DNA of 64,000 nt from assembly GCF_900110895.1 (NCBI RefSeq), contig NZ_FOIQ01000005.1, positions 124,001 to 188,000 of the forward strand, given 5' to 3'. The translations under genes and the position numbers were made by a program. The notes under the pieces are model-generated. The model worked only from the letters and a program-made list of their open reading frames with translations. It did no database searches and was not told the DNA's origin. Source of the DNA: Prevotella aff. ruminicola Tc2-24 (GTDB lineage: Bacteria; Bacteroidota; Bacteroidia; Bacteroidales; Bacteroidaceae). Every line of letters begins with the position of its first letter. Within the stretch, counting starts at the first letter, position 1. Shown here piece by piece: positions 17,391 through 24,633 of this stretch.

Positions 17391-17464
17391 TATTTTGCTA
17401 TAAAATTTGCGTTTTCACTTACATTTTTCTATTTTACCCCCTTGTCGGCCCCTCTTCTCTGTCT

Positions 17465-18202
17465 TCAGAGCTTCATCCGTCGCCAGACACACCTGGGGAT
17501 CCGTCGCCAGACACAATTGGGAATCCCCCGCCATACGGCCGTCAGCAATCTGTACTTCCAGTCGATCACGCGGATATGACGTTTGTCGTTGATGGCCCGC
17601 ACGATCTCCTTGGCCACCCGCTCAGGCTTCAGCATCATCGGATAGCGGAAGTCGCCCGCAAGCAGAGCCGTATCCACGAAGCCAGGTCTGATATCCGTAA
17701 ACCGTATTTTCAACCCTCGGCTGTGCGCCTGCTGCTCCAAAGCCTGCAGATACACGTTCTGCATGGCCTTCGTGGCCGAATACGCCGGTGCCGGTCCCAG
17801 TCCTTTCGTCCCTGCGATTGAACTGATGGCAGCGATATGCCCCCCACCCTGTTCCGCGAAATAACGGTAGGCCTCGCCAATCATCCGGGTAAACCCCAAG
17901 GCGTTCGTCTGCATCGTCGCCATCTCGATACCCTCCGCCAGTTCACGGTTCTGTTTGCCGATGCCCGAGGCATAGAAGAACAGATCCATGCCGCCCACCT
18001 TATTTATTAGCGTGCGCAAACGACTCGTCGCATCCTCACTGGTCACGTCGATCTGCTCCACCTGCACGTCACCGAGCGTCTGCAACAAGTCTGTCCGTCG
18101 TGCCGCCACGCCCAGCGTCCATCCCTCGGCGATCAACAGCCGCGCCACCTCTCTTCCGATGCCCGACGACGCTCCAATCACGATTGCTCTTCTCTTTTCC
18201 AT
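17465..18202 (-). CDS. Short-chain dehydrogenase with a repeated C-terminal tail
   Basis: The 245-residue SDR has the cofactor motif GASSGIGREVARLL at the N-terminus, the catalytic YSATKAMQN (YxxxK) and ISSIAG. The family reduces or oxidises carbonyl/hydroxyl groups with NAD(P); the substrate is unknown. The last 25 residues contain three eight-residue units, AVWRGIPN, CVWRRIPR and CVWRRMKL. The last two are encoded by a 17-base direct repeat (17475-17491, 17499-17515). A GTG at 18205 precedes the chosen ATG. Confidence 0.85.
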   Translation of the reverse strand: MEKRRAIVIGASSGIGREVARLLIAEGWTLGVAARRTDLLQTLGDVQVEQIDVTSEDATSRLRTLINKVGGMDLFFYASGIGKQNRELAEGIEMATMQTNALGFTRMIGEAYRYFAEQGGGHIAAISSIAGTKGLGPAPAYSATKAMQNVYLQALEQQAHSRGLKIRFTDIRPGFVDTALLAGDFRYPMMLKPERVAKEIVRAINDKRHIRVIDWKYRLLTAVWRGIPNCVWRRIPRCVWRRMKL

Positions 18203-18235
18203 CACATCAGTTATTGATTATCTGTTATCATGTCG

Positions 18236-18243
18236 CAAAGATA
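18236..18243 (-). promoter_or_regulatory. -7 box of the SDR gene
   Basis: Minus-strand TATCTTTG about 34 bases upstream of the ATG; no clear -33 TTTG. Confidence 0.5.
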
Positions 18244-18355
18244 CAACATTTCTTCTTATTATAATTACGTCTATGTCAAGAATATCGCCTCTCCGACACA
18301 AAAAAACGCCTTTTGTCATCGGGTTACGACAAGAATTTCCGATCTTTGCATGACG

Positions 18356-18856
18356 ATGAACATCATTTACATCCTATTCATTCTTGCCTTCGTCGTTCAC
18401 GACGGGGAAGAGGTGGCCGTGCAGCACAGATGGGTGACCGCACATCATGCCGCCTTGAGTTCACGTCTCCCCAGGTTGCGACGTATATTCGACCACCTGC
18501 AGCGTATGAGCACCAAGGCCTTCCTGACGGCCGCATTAGAAGAGCTCATCGTGTTGGTGGCCATCACCATCTATGCACTTCTCGGAGGCGCATACGCCAT
18601 CGAACTCTGGACAGCCATATTCCTGGCCTTCTCCATCCATCTCGTCGTACATGTCATTCAGGCAATTGTCGTAAGAGGCTACATACCAGGTCTTGTGTCA
18701 TCCATCCTCCTACTCCCCTTTTCCTACATGGTCATACACGAGCTATGCCATCAGTTCAGTCCATCCCAACTGTTGTCGTACGCTCTGATCGGCTTACCCC
18801 TCATAGTTGCCAACCTCGCCCTCGCCCACTATCTGGGCCTCAAGTGGGGGAAATAA
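18356..18856 (+). CDS. HXXEE-domain integral membrane protein
   Basis: The 166-residue protein has several membrane segments. The motif HDGEE (residues 14-18) matches the HxxEE signature, and conserved histidines recur in SIHLVVHVIQ and MVIHELCHQF. The family is of unknown function; the buried His/Glu residues suggest metal binding. An ATG six bases earlier (18350) is also possible. GATCTTTG at 18341-18348 resembles a -7 box, and if used would give a nearly leaderless transcript. Confidence 0.72.
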   Translation: MNIIYILFILAFVVHDGEEVAVQHRWVTAHHAALSSRLPRLRRIFDHLQRMSTKAFLTAALEELIVLVAITIYALLGGAYAIELWTAIFLAFSIHLVVHVIQAIVVRGYIPGLVSSILLLPFSYMVIHELCHQFSPSQLLSYALIGLPLIVANLALAHYLGLKWGK

Positions 18857-18872
18857 ACATCTCGTTATTTGA

Positions 18873-18938
18873 AGTCAGAAACTGACGCAACAACAGTTAG
18901 GGGAGCGCATAGGAAAGAAACGCGAGTATATTTCAATG
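18873..18938 (+). pseudogene. Remnant of an XRE-type helix-turn-helix gene
   Basis: After a TGA stop at 18870-18872 the plus strand reads QKLTQQQLGERIGKKREYIS, which looks like helices 2-3 of an XRE/HigA-type HTH domain. There is no start codon upstream in frame and the similarity stops where the converging Fic gene ends (18939). I read it as the broken stub of a regulator, possibly interrupted when the Fic module arrived. It is short, so chance resemblance is not excluded. Confidence 0.5.
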
Positions 18939-20264
18939 CTATCTAAACTCTATGTCCTTTACGATATCATCGTATTCTTCGCCTTTTACGTAACCACGCT
19001 TCACTTTATTGAATGCGATTTCTTTAAGCAAGCCACGATTCAACAAGCCTATGATATCACTTTTGGCTGTAGTGGCAGTCACCATGAACTTGTTCTGCAG
19101 ATCCTTCACCGTCAGCACTTCTTTTGGATTCTCCATATACATACGGATAATCTGGGCTTGACGCTCATTGATATCACCAATCTGAAGAAATGTACTTGCC
19201 AACATCTTTTCGTCCTGTTTCTTCTTGATGTAATTCTGCAATTGCTTAAAAGCTTGGTCAAGCACTTTTAGGTTGTAAGTAATGAAATAGCCCAAATCGT
19301 TATCATCAGCTTCCACATATTGATAAGCTTTCTCATACGAATTCTTTGACATAGCTATAACACGAGAGATGGAAAGATACTCCGTGAGCCAATAGCCCTG
19401 CTTCAACATATACCAGTAGAACAAGGCACGAGCCGTTCTGCCATTTCCATCAACAAAGGGATGCATATAAGCCACCATGAAATGGATGATGATGCCACGA
19501 ATAATGGGATGGACAAATACTCTTGCGTTTGTCTCATTGAAGTATTTGCACAACTCCTTCAGGAATGTTGGCAGTTCTTCATAAGAGGGGGGCGTATGAA
19601 CAACTTCATGGGTAATGCCATCTTCTACCACCACCTCGTTATTTGTGCGGAGCCTGCCAGCATCATTGGGGTCGTTGAGAGTCTTATCCGTCATCAAATG
19701 ATGGATGTGTAACACTAATTCCGGTGTCAACGGAGTATGCTTGTTCTCAACAATAAAACGAATAGTCTGATAGTTGTTGACTATCATCTGCTGCGACTTG
19801 TCCTTAGGCGATATTTGCCTACGTAACATATCCTTTGCCACCTTACGGGTCGTAGCAGCACCTTCCATCTGGCTAGAATAGATGGCTTCTTCCATCAGCG
19901 AACTGATTAGATATCGCTCTCTATTCTCATTAGGAATGACACTACCCGTCCCCCATGAACCACCAAAGTTCATATCAAACTCGTGGCACAACCTCTGCAT
20001 CTTGTTGGTCATGCCGAAATTTACGTTGTATTTGTCCCAAGTATAAACGGTACTTGATATGCGAGAGGCTTTTACACTTAACCATAACTCTTGAGCTGAA
20101 ACGCAACTATCTGGGCGTTTTTTGTATTTGATCGTATCCCAATATTCGTAGTCGTCGTTAATCTTGCCAATTAATGCGTTCAACTTCTCATCAGGTCTTC
20201 TTGACTTGTCAAGCATCACCGTTACCAAATCCCTGTCTGTTATATATGGAGGTCTTTCTATCAT
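18939..20264 (-). CDS. Fic family protein with C-terminal winged helix
   Basis: The 441-residue protein has the full Fic motif HPFVDGNGRTAR (catalytic His268) and upstream SSQMEG (residues 130-135), matching the inhibitory (S/T)xxxE(G/N) helix of class II Fic proteins. The last 70 residues (EVLTVKDLQNKFMVTATTAK) look like a winged helix. Fic enzymes transfer AMP to target proteins; the target is unknown. The ATG at 20264 is preferred over one at 20303 that lies upstream of the -7 box. Two identical palindromes at the promoter suggest autoregulation. Confidence 0.9.
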   Translation of the reverse strand: MIERPPYITDRDLVTVMLDKSRRPDEKLNALIGKINDDYEYWDTIKYKKRPDSCVSAQELWLSVKASRISSTVYTWDKYNVNFGMTNKMQRLCHEFDMNFGGSWGTGSVIPNENRERYLISSLMEEAIYSSQMEGAATTRKVAKDMLRRQISPKDKSQQMIVNNYQTIRFIVENKHTPLTPELVLHIHHLMTDKTLNDPNDAGRLRTNNEVVVEDGITHEVVHTPPSYEELPTFLKELCKYFNETNARVFVHPIIRGIIIHFMVAYMHPFVDGNGRTARALFYWYMLKQGYWLTEYLSISRVIAMSKNSYEKAYQYVEADDNDLGYFITYNLKVLDQAFKQLQNYIKKKQDEKMLASTFLQIGDINERQAQIIRMYMENPKEVLTVKDLQNKFMVTATTAKSDIIGLLNRGLLKEIAFNKVKRGYVKGEEYDDIVKDIEFR

Positions 20265-20290
20265 ATCTTCCTTATAATGATTTCTGACCG

Positions 20291-20298
20291 CAAATATA
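20291..20298 (-). promoter_or_regulatory. -7 box of the Fic gene
   Basis: Minus-strand TATATTTG at 20298-20291. A near-consensus -33 CTTG lies at 20322-20319 with a 20-base spacer, inside the spacer of the first palindrome. Confidence 0.65.
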
Positions 20299-20301
20299 TA
20301 C

Positions 20302-20336
20302 AATTCTTTCCAATATTACAAGAATTGGAAAGAATT
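20302..20336. promoter_or_regulatory. Palindromic operator-like site 1 of the Fic gene
   Basis: AATTCTTTCCAAT and its exact complement are separated by 9 bases. The site covers the -33 region, so binding would block transcription. Confidence 0.65.
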
Positions 20337-20377
20337 AATTCAAATAAAAACCTATATTTAACCATTTATAACTATTC

Positions 20378-20410
20378 AATTCTTTCCAATTCTTTATAAA
20401 TTGGAAAGAA
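20378..20410. promoter_or_regulatory. Palindromic operator-like site 2 of the Fic gene
   Basis: The same AATTCTTTCCAAT arm, again with a 9-base spacer and a complementary arm matching over 11 of 13 bases. Its centre is 76 bases upstream of that of site 1. Confidence 0.65.
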
Positions 20411-20780
20411 CCATAAACTATATCCCAACTTCTCATAGAGAGCATTCGGCTCTTGTTTACTCTCTATTTCTTGCTGCAAGAGGTCACGCATATCTGTTTA
20501 TTATTAGTTAGTGTCATGTAAAGGTGGGTGATTTCATTCACTGTCTTGACACTAAATCGGAGGAACGAGGCAAGAGAGAAAAGTCTTTTGTCAGGAAAAA
20601 GTAATAAAAAAAGTGGTTGTGTAAAGTTGCGAACCAGAAGAAACAGGGTGGCTCTTCTAGCTCCTTTTAGCCCTGTTATGGCATACTTGGGACCTGTCCG
20701 GAGTAAAGAACGGGCCTGCTCTGGGTTGACCCGCCTCTTTATGGTTAAAGAGATAATCTCCACGATGGTAAGGAATGGCA

Positions 20781-20862
20781 CTTATGAGTGAAAGAGATAA
20801 TCTCTTATAGGGTATAGGGATTATCTCCTTCACTCGTGGAGCCTATCTCCACGACTCATAAG
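20781..20862. repeat. Three-way-junction inverted repeat
   Basis: Outer arms CTTATGAGT (20781-20789) and ACTCATAAG (20854-20862) are perfect complements. They enclose GAGATAATC (20794-20802) with GATTATCTC (20819-20827), and TCGTGGAG (20834-20841) with CTCCACGA (20847-20854). A further GAGATAATCTC copy lies at 20750-20760. Confidence 0.65.
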
Positions 20863-21078
20863 GCCTATCTCTTTGAGGGAAAAATTCCGCCCCTTTGTTG
20901 GGTAGATGTAAAGTGCTTGATATCAGATAAATACAGAATTCACTCAAAACTCGCGTGTACGGAGTTCATTCCTGCATTCCTGATCTCCATGCGAGTTATG
21001 AGGGGGCATTTGTAAAGATATATGGCAAGAAGACTATCTCGCTTGTTACCAGCGGGACGCAAGAAGTTCTATCTACAA

Positions 21079-21235
21079 TGCAGGGTTGTACCCTGCAGTC
21101 TGTTCTTTTTCTCTGGCGCAGAGAAAAGAACCAAAAGAGACATCCACCCTAACCAAACCTTCCCCTATATGGGAAGGCTTAACCGCTCCTCCTGTCGCTC
21201 TTACATTAAGGTACGCTCAGACCATCAAAGGTCTG
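21079..21235. repeat. Row of four hairpins
   Basis: TGCAGGGT/ACCCTGCA (21079-21097), a 13-bp stem with one bulge from GTTCTTTTTCTCTG to CAGAGAAAAGAAC (21102-21131), CCTTCCC/GGGAAGG (21158-21177) and CAGACC/GGTCTG (21218-21235). No gene accounts for them. Confidence 0.6.
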
Positions 21236-21276
21236 GCGTGATCTTTCTCGGCTGCGCGCTTCGATGTTTCGACAGA

Positions 21277-21348
21277 CTCTGCGGTTTTCCCTTCTTGGAC
21301 AAGCCAAGCGAGCAAAGCTCGAGCGCGACAAGCTCAGGGACCGCAGAG
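21277..21348. repeat. Cloverleaf-like inverted repeat
   Basis: A perfect 9-bp outer stem CTCTGCGGT (21277-21285)/ACCGCAGAG (21340-21348) encloses CTTGG/CCAAG (21294-21308), CGAGC/GCTCG (21309-21321) and GAGC/GCTC (21321-21335). It lies about 60 bases before the copA promoter. Confidence 0.65.
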
Positions 21349-21411
21349 GGGCACAGGGGGGTGGCGGGGGACATGGCAATGGGACTTACGTTCGAGAAAG
21401 CCACAAAAACT

Positions 21412-21443
21412 TTTGGCTTTCTTCTCACTTATTCGTACCTTTG
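21412..21443 (+). promoter_or_regulatory. Promoter of the copper ATPase gene
   Basis: TTTG at 21412-21415, 20-base spacer, TACCTTTG at 21436-21443. The transcription start would lie only a few bases before the ATG at 21452. Confidence 0.8.
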
Positions 21444-21451
21444 CCATCAGA

Positions 21452-23317
21452 ATGGAGAAAAGAACAATTGCCATACTCGGAATGATGTGCGCAGGGTGCT
21501 CGGCACGCGTCGAACAGAAGCTCAACAGTCTCGACGGCATCCTGTCGGCTGCGGTGAACCTGCCTGCTCGGACGGCCCTGGTGGAGTATGACCCTGCGAG
21601 GATCTCACTCGAACAGATGAAGGACGAACTGGGTAAGATCGGCTACGACATGGTGATCGAGGAAGACCGAAATATAGAAACCATCGAGCGGCGCGCCTAT
21701 ACGACGCTCAGGAATAAGGTCGCTTGGTCGTGGCTCCTTGCCCTGCTGGTGATGGCCATCTCGATGGACTGGGTCGCCATCGGCTCACGCGATACGGCCA
21801 ATCAGACCATGCTCATCATCGCACTGACGAACCTCTTATACTGCGGACGGCAGTTCTATGCGACGGCAGGGAAGCAGCTGATACACGGCTCGGCGAACAT
21901 GGACACGCTGGTGGCTCTCTCCACGGGCATCAGCTTCCTGTTCAGTGCCTTCAACACGTTCTGGGGAGAGCGGGTGTGGGGCGCACGAGGCATGGAGTGG
22001 CATACCTACTTCGACGCCTCGGTGATGATCATCACCTTCGTGCTGACAGGACGACTGATAGAGGAGCGCGCCAAGAACGGTACGGCCTCGGCCATCCGCG
22101 CCCTGATGGGGTTACAGCCGAAGACGGCCCATCTCGTGGAGAACGGCACGATCACGGAGGCACCTATCACCGTGCTGCAGCCAGGCGACACCATTGAGGT
22201 GAGACCAGGCGAGAGGATCGCCGTTGACGGTACGGTGGTAGGCGACAGCGAGGGCAGCGTCGACGAGTCGATGATCACCGGTGAGCCGATAGCCGCAGCG
22301 AAGAAGGCGGGCGACAGGGTGTTCGCAGGTACCATCGTCAGACAAGGCACGTTCCGTTTCAAGGCACAAGAGGTGGGACAGAAGACCATGCTCGCCCATA
22401 TCATCAAGAGGGTTCAGGAGGCACAGGGCTCAAAGGCACCCGTGCAACGGGTGGTCGACAGGATCGCCCTCGTGTTCGTGCCCGTCGTGGTGGGCATCAG
22501 TCTGCTCACCGGCCTCGTATGGCTGCTCATCGGCGGTGTCACCGTACTGCCACAGGCCATCCTCTCAGCCGTCTCGGTGCTGGTGATAGCCTGTCCCTGT
22601 GCCATGGGACTCGCCACGCCAACGGCCCTGATGGTGGGCATCGGCAAGGCGGCAAAGAAGAATATCCTCATCAAGGATGCGACGGCCCTTGAGGAGATGC
22701 GAAAGATTGACACGATGGTGATCGACAAGACGGGTACGCTGACCATGCCCACTGATACGGGAGAGCAACTGAAGCCCCACGCCCGTGAGGCGATGGAGGC
22801 CTTGAAGGCTCACGGCATAGCGGTATGGATGTGCAGCGGCGACCAGGACGAGCGGGCACGACAGATTGCCGACGAGGCCGCCATCGCCCACTACCGCAGT
22901 GAGGTGCTGCCACAGGACAAGGAGGATCTGGTGCGCCAGCTGCAGAACGAGGGGCATCGCGTGGCGATGGTAGGCGACGGCATCAACGACTCACAGGCTC
23001 TGGCGATTGCGGATGTGAGCATCGCCATGGGCAAGGGCACCGACGTGGCGATGGAGGTGGCACAGGTGACACTCATGGGCACCGACCTGCGACGCATCGG
23101 CGAGGCTGTCGACCTCTCCAGGCGCACGGTGGGCATGATACGCCAGAACCTCTTCTGGGCGTTCATCTACAACATCGTCTGTATCCCTCTTGCCGCCGGC
23201 CTACCCTATCTCTTCGGCGCTCAGTGGCAGATCAACCCGATGTGGGCTTCGGCACTCATGGCCTTCTCGAGCGTGAGCGTCGTGATGAACAGTCTCAGAT
23301 TAAAACTAACAAGATAA
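21452..23317 (+). CDS. Heavy-metal P1B-type ATPase (CopA-like)
   Basis: The 621-residue protein has one N-terminal HMA domain with GMMCAGCSA (Cys13, Cys16). The transmembrane metal site is ACPCAMG (Cys381-Pro-Cys383), followed by the phosphorylation motif DKTGTL (Asp425) and the hinge GDGINDSQAL. CPC plus a single CxxC domain indicates Cu(I) export. It is somewhat short for the family, with a compact ATP-binding domain. Nearly leaderless; followed after 9 bases by the TSCPD gene. Confidence 0.93.
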   Translation: MEKRTIAILGMMCAGCSARVEQKLNSLDGILSAAVNLPARTALVEYDPARISLEQMKDELGKIGYDMVIEEDRNIETIERRAYTTLRNKVAWSWLLALLVMAISMDWVAIGSRDTANQTMLIIALTNLLYCGRQFYATAGKQLIHGSANMDTLVALSTGISFLFSAFNTFWGERVWGARGMEWHTYFDASVMIITFVLTGRLIEERAKNGTASAIRALMGLQPKTAHLVENGTITEAPITVLQPGDTIEVRPGERIAVDGTVVGDSEGSVDESMITGEPIAAAKKAGDRVFAGTIVRQGTFRFKAQEVGQKTMLAHIIKRVQEAQGSKAPVQRVVDRIALVFVPVVVGISLLTGLVWLLIGGVTVLPQAILSAVSVLVIACPCAMGLATPTALMVGIGKAAKKNILIKDATALEEMRKIDTMVIDKTGTLTMPTDTGEQLKPHAREAMEALKAHGIAVWMCSGDQDERARQIADEAAIAHYRSEVLPQDKEDLVRQLQNEGHRVAMVGDGINDSQALAIADVSIAMGKGTDVAMEVAQVTLMGTDLRRIGEAVDLSRRTVGMIRQNLFWAFIYNIVCIPLAAGLPYLFGAQWQINPMWASALMAFSSVSVVMNSLRLKLTR

Positions 23318-23326
23318 TATCGCTTT

Positions 23327-23596
23327 ATGAAAACCAAGCACATCCAGTACGAAACACAAGGCACATGCTCAAAGCTCATTGACGTGACAGCCGACGAGAA
23401 CAACATCATCCAACAGGTATTCTTCCTGGGTGGTTGCAACGGCAACCTGCAGGGCATCGGTCAACTGGTGCGCGGCCAGCATATCGACGACGTGATACGA
23501 CGCCTCAACGGTATCCGCTGCGGGACGAAGAGTACATCATGCCCCGATCAGCTCTGCCGCGCTCTCGAGCAACTGAAGAACGCTCCGGTGGAATAG
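23327..23596 (+). CDS. TSCPD-domain protein
   Basis: The 89-residue protein has the signature TSCPDQLCRAL near its end and GGCNGNLQGIGQLVRGQ in the middle. This small family also occurs as the C-terminal domain of some ribonucleotide reductases, but its function is unknown. The cysteines (CSK, GGC, RCG, SCPDQLC) suggest metal or redox chemistry, and co-transcription with a copper exporter is compatible with that; this is inference. Confidence 0.85.
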   Translation: MKTKHIQYETQGTCSKLIDVTADENNIIQQVFFLGGCNGNLQGIGQLVRGQHIDDVIRRLNGIRCGTKSTSCPDQLCRALEQLKNAPVE

Positions 23597-23620
23597 GCAG
23601 AGGTATGGGTATAAAAAATA

Positions 23621-23646
23621 TGCTCATGGGCAAACACCCATGAGCA
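23621..23646. terminator. Bidirectional terminator
   Basis: TGCTCATGGG/CCCATGAGCA, 10-bp stem, 6-base loop. On the minus strand it is followed by TATTTTTTAT, so it suits the GAF gene best; it can also end the copA unit. Confidence 0.75.
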
Positions 23647-23669
23647 TCTGTTTGTGACAAATCTTATTC

Positions 23670-24128
23670 TCAGCCGAGGAGGGGGGAAACGATCTGGCAG
23701 ATGGTCTCCAGATAACGACGATCGGTATCGTCGAAGGTCGACAGTTCCTTGCTGTCGATATCGAGCACGGCCATCACCTCACCAGCGGCAGAGAACAGAG
23801 GCACGACAATCTCGGAACGTGAGAGACTGCTGCAGGCGACATGGCCAGGGAACTGCTCTACGTCGGGCACAACCACCGACTCGCGGCGCTCTACCGATGC
23901 ACTGCACACGCCACGTCCGAGACGGATACGCATACAAGCCACAGGGCCCTGGAACGGACCCAACAGCAGTTCGCCATTCTCCACACGGTAGAAGCCCGTC
24001 CAGAAAAAGCCCATCGTCTCGTGGATGGCTGCACACACATTGGCCATCACACCGATGGCATTAGTCTCACCTTCGACCAAACTTCGGATCTGCTTTACGA
24101 GCAGTTTGTATTTCTCTTCTTTTTCCAT
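23670..24128 (-). CDS. msrC: Free methionine-R-sulfoxide reductase (GAF domain)
   Basis: The 152-residue single-GAF protein has the fRMsr pattern: GFYRV, LGPFQGPVACMRIRLGRGVC and HVACSS, supplying the three conserved cysteines, then VLDIDSKELSTFDDTD. It reduces free Met-R-sulfoxide in the cytoplasm. Signalling GAF domains lack these Cys residues, which favours the enzyme call. Its -7 box is at 24156-24163. Confidence 0.88.
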   Translation of the reverse strand: MEKEEKYKLLVKQIRSLVEGETNAIGVMANVCAAIHETMGFFWTGFYRVENGELLLGPFQGPVACMRIRLGRGVCSASVERRESVVVPDVEQFPGHVACSSLSRSEIVVPLFSAAGEVMAVLDIDSKELSTFDDTDRRYLETICQIVSPLLG

Positions 24129-24155
24129 AATTATTTAAAGATTTGTTTGAGACGA

Positions 24156-24163
24156 CAAAGATA
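24156..24163 (-). promoter_or_regulatory. -7 box of the methionine sulfoxide reductase gene
   Basis: Minus-strand TATCTTTG 28 bases before the ATG; no clear -33. Confidence 0.5.
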
Positions 24164-24239
24164 CAAACAAGAACTTAGTATCATGCATCTGACAGTCAAA
24201 AACGAATACCATTCAAGAAAAAAGATGATATAGGACAAG

Positions 24240-24404
24240 TCAGAACAGGTCGCCCTCTACCATCTGGTCCTCACGAGAGAAGCGGATACGGGGCACAGGA
24301 GACTCTGCCGTTTCAGAGGCACGGTCGGAAGGTGCGTGGCTACGGGTCAGGTAGTCAGCCAACCTCAGGAGTGATGTCATCATCATATCTATCAGTCTAT
24401 CCAT
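24240..24404 (-). CDS. Small hypothetical protein (54 residues)
   Basis: A frame from the ATG at 24404 to the TGA at 24240 encodes 54 residues. An amphipathic N-terminal half (MDRLIDMMMTSLLRLADYL) is followed by a polar, acidic tail. It is 17 bases downstream of the 34-residue frame on the same strand. No family recognised. Supported by the shared upstream promoter and by codon use like its neighbours; translation is not proven. Confidence 0.5.
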   Translation of the reverse strand: MDRLIDMMMTSLLRLADYLTRSHAPSDRASETAESPVPRIRFSREDQMVEGDLF

Positions 24405-24421
24405 CTGCTGATATCACGAGG

Positions 24422-24526
24422 TTAATGCCTGTTGACTGTCTCTGCACTGTCGAGTGCATTGAGGTATCCGTTTACCAGTCCGACGAGGGCGATAGAGATC
24501 AGGAAGATGCAAAATAAACCAGTCAT
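24422..24526 (-). CDS. Small single-span membrane protein (34 residues)
   Basis: A frame from the ATG at 24526 to the TAA at 24422 encodes 34 residues. Residues 3-19 (GLFCIFLISIALVGLVN) form one hydrophobic helix with a short polar tail. A TATCTTTG -7 box lies 43 bases upstream. Together with the 54-residue frame it forms a candidate two-gene unit. No family recognised. Confidence 0.5.
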   Translation of the reverse strand: MTGLFCIFLISIALVGLVNGYLNALDSAETVNRH

Positions 24527-24568
24527 AGTCTTATTACTTTTTTAGTTGTACAATCATGTTATCGGATG

Positions 24569-24576
24569 CAAAGATA
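24569..24576 (-). promoter_or_regulatory. -7 box upstream of the two small genes
   Basis: Minus-strand TATCTTTG just after the WYL-gene terminator; no good -33 TTTG. Confidence 0.5.
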
Positions 24577-24580
24577 AAAC

Positions 24581-24609
24581 GAGGGTGTACCATAAGTTGA
24601 TACACCCTC
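24581..24609 (-). terminator. Terminator of the M48-pepC-WYL unit
   Basis: GAGGGTGTA/TACACCCTC, 9-bp stem, 11-base loop, followed on the minus strand by CGTTTTATC. On the plus strand GTATTTTTTC follows, so it may act both ways. Confidence 0.7.
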
Positions 24610-24633
24610 GTATTTTTTCTAAAAAAAGTATTT

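Larger units (their letters stand above)
20411..21411. other. About 1 kb without a convincing gene
   Basis: No frame here has a recognisable domain. A 105-codon minus-strand frame (20464-20781) exists but shows no family features, and a 39-codon one (20372-20491) contains LYEKLGYS, reminiscent of a GNAT fragment. The stretch is instead rich in inverted repeats, listed separately (20781-20862, 21079-21235, 21277-21348). It may be a decayed mobile segment, repeat elements or structured RNA. Confidence 0.6.

Noticed and set aside
18936..19271. 111-codon plus-strand frame
   Set aside because: Antisense to the Fic coding region; only the stub before 18939 has meaningful similarity.
20372..20491. 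39-codon frame with LYEKLGYS reminiscent of a GNAT enzyme
   Set aside because: Too short to fold, overlaps the Fic operator and has no other acetyltransferase motif.
20464..20781. 105-codon minus-strand frame in the gene-free kilobase
   Set aside because: No recognised domain or promoter, very basic and uneven composition; possibly part of a repeated element. Kept only as a note in the region entry.
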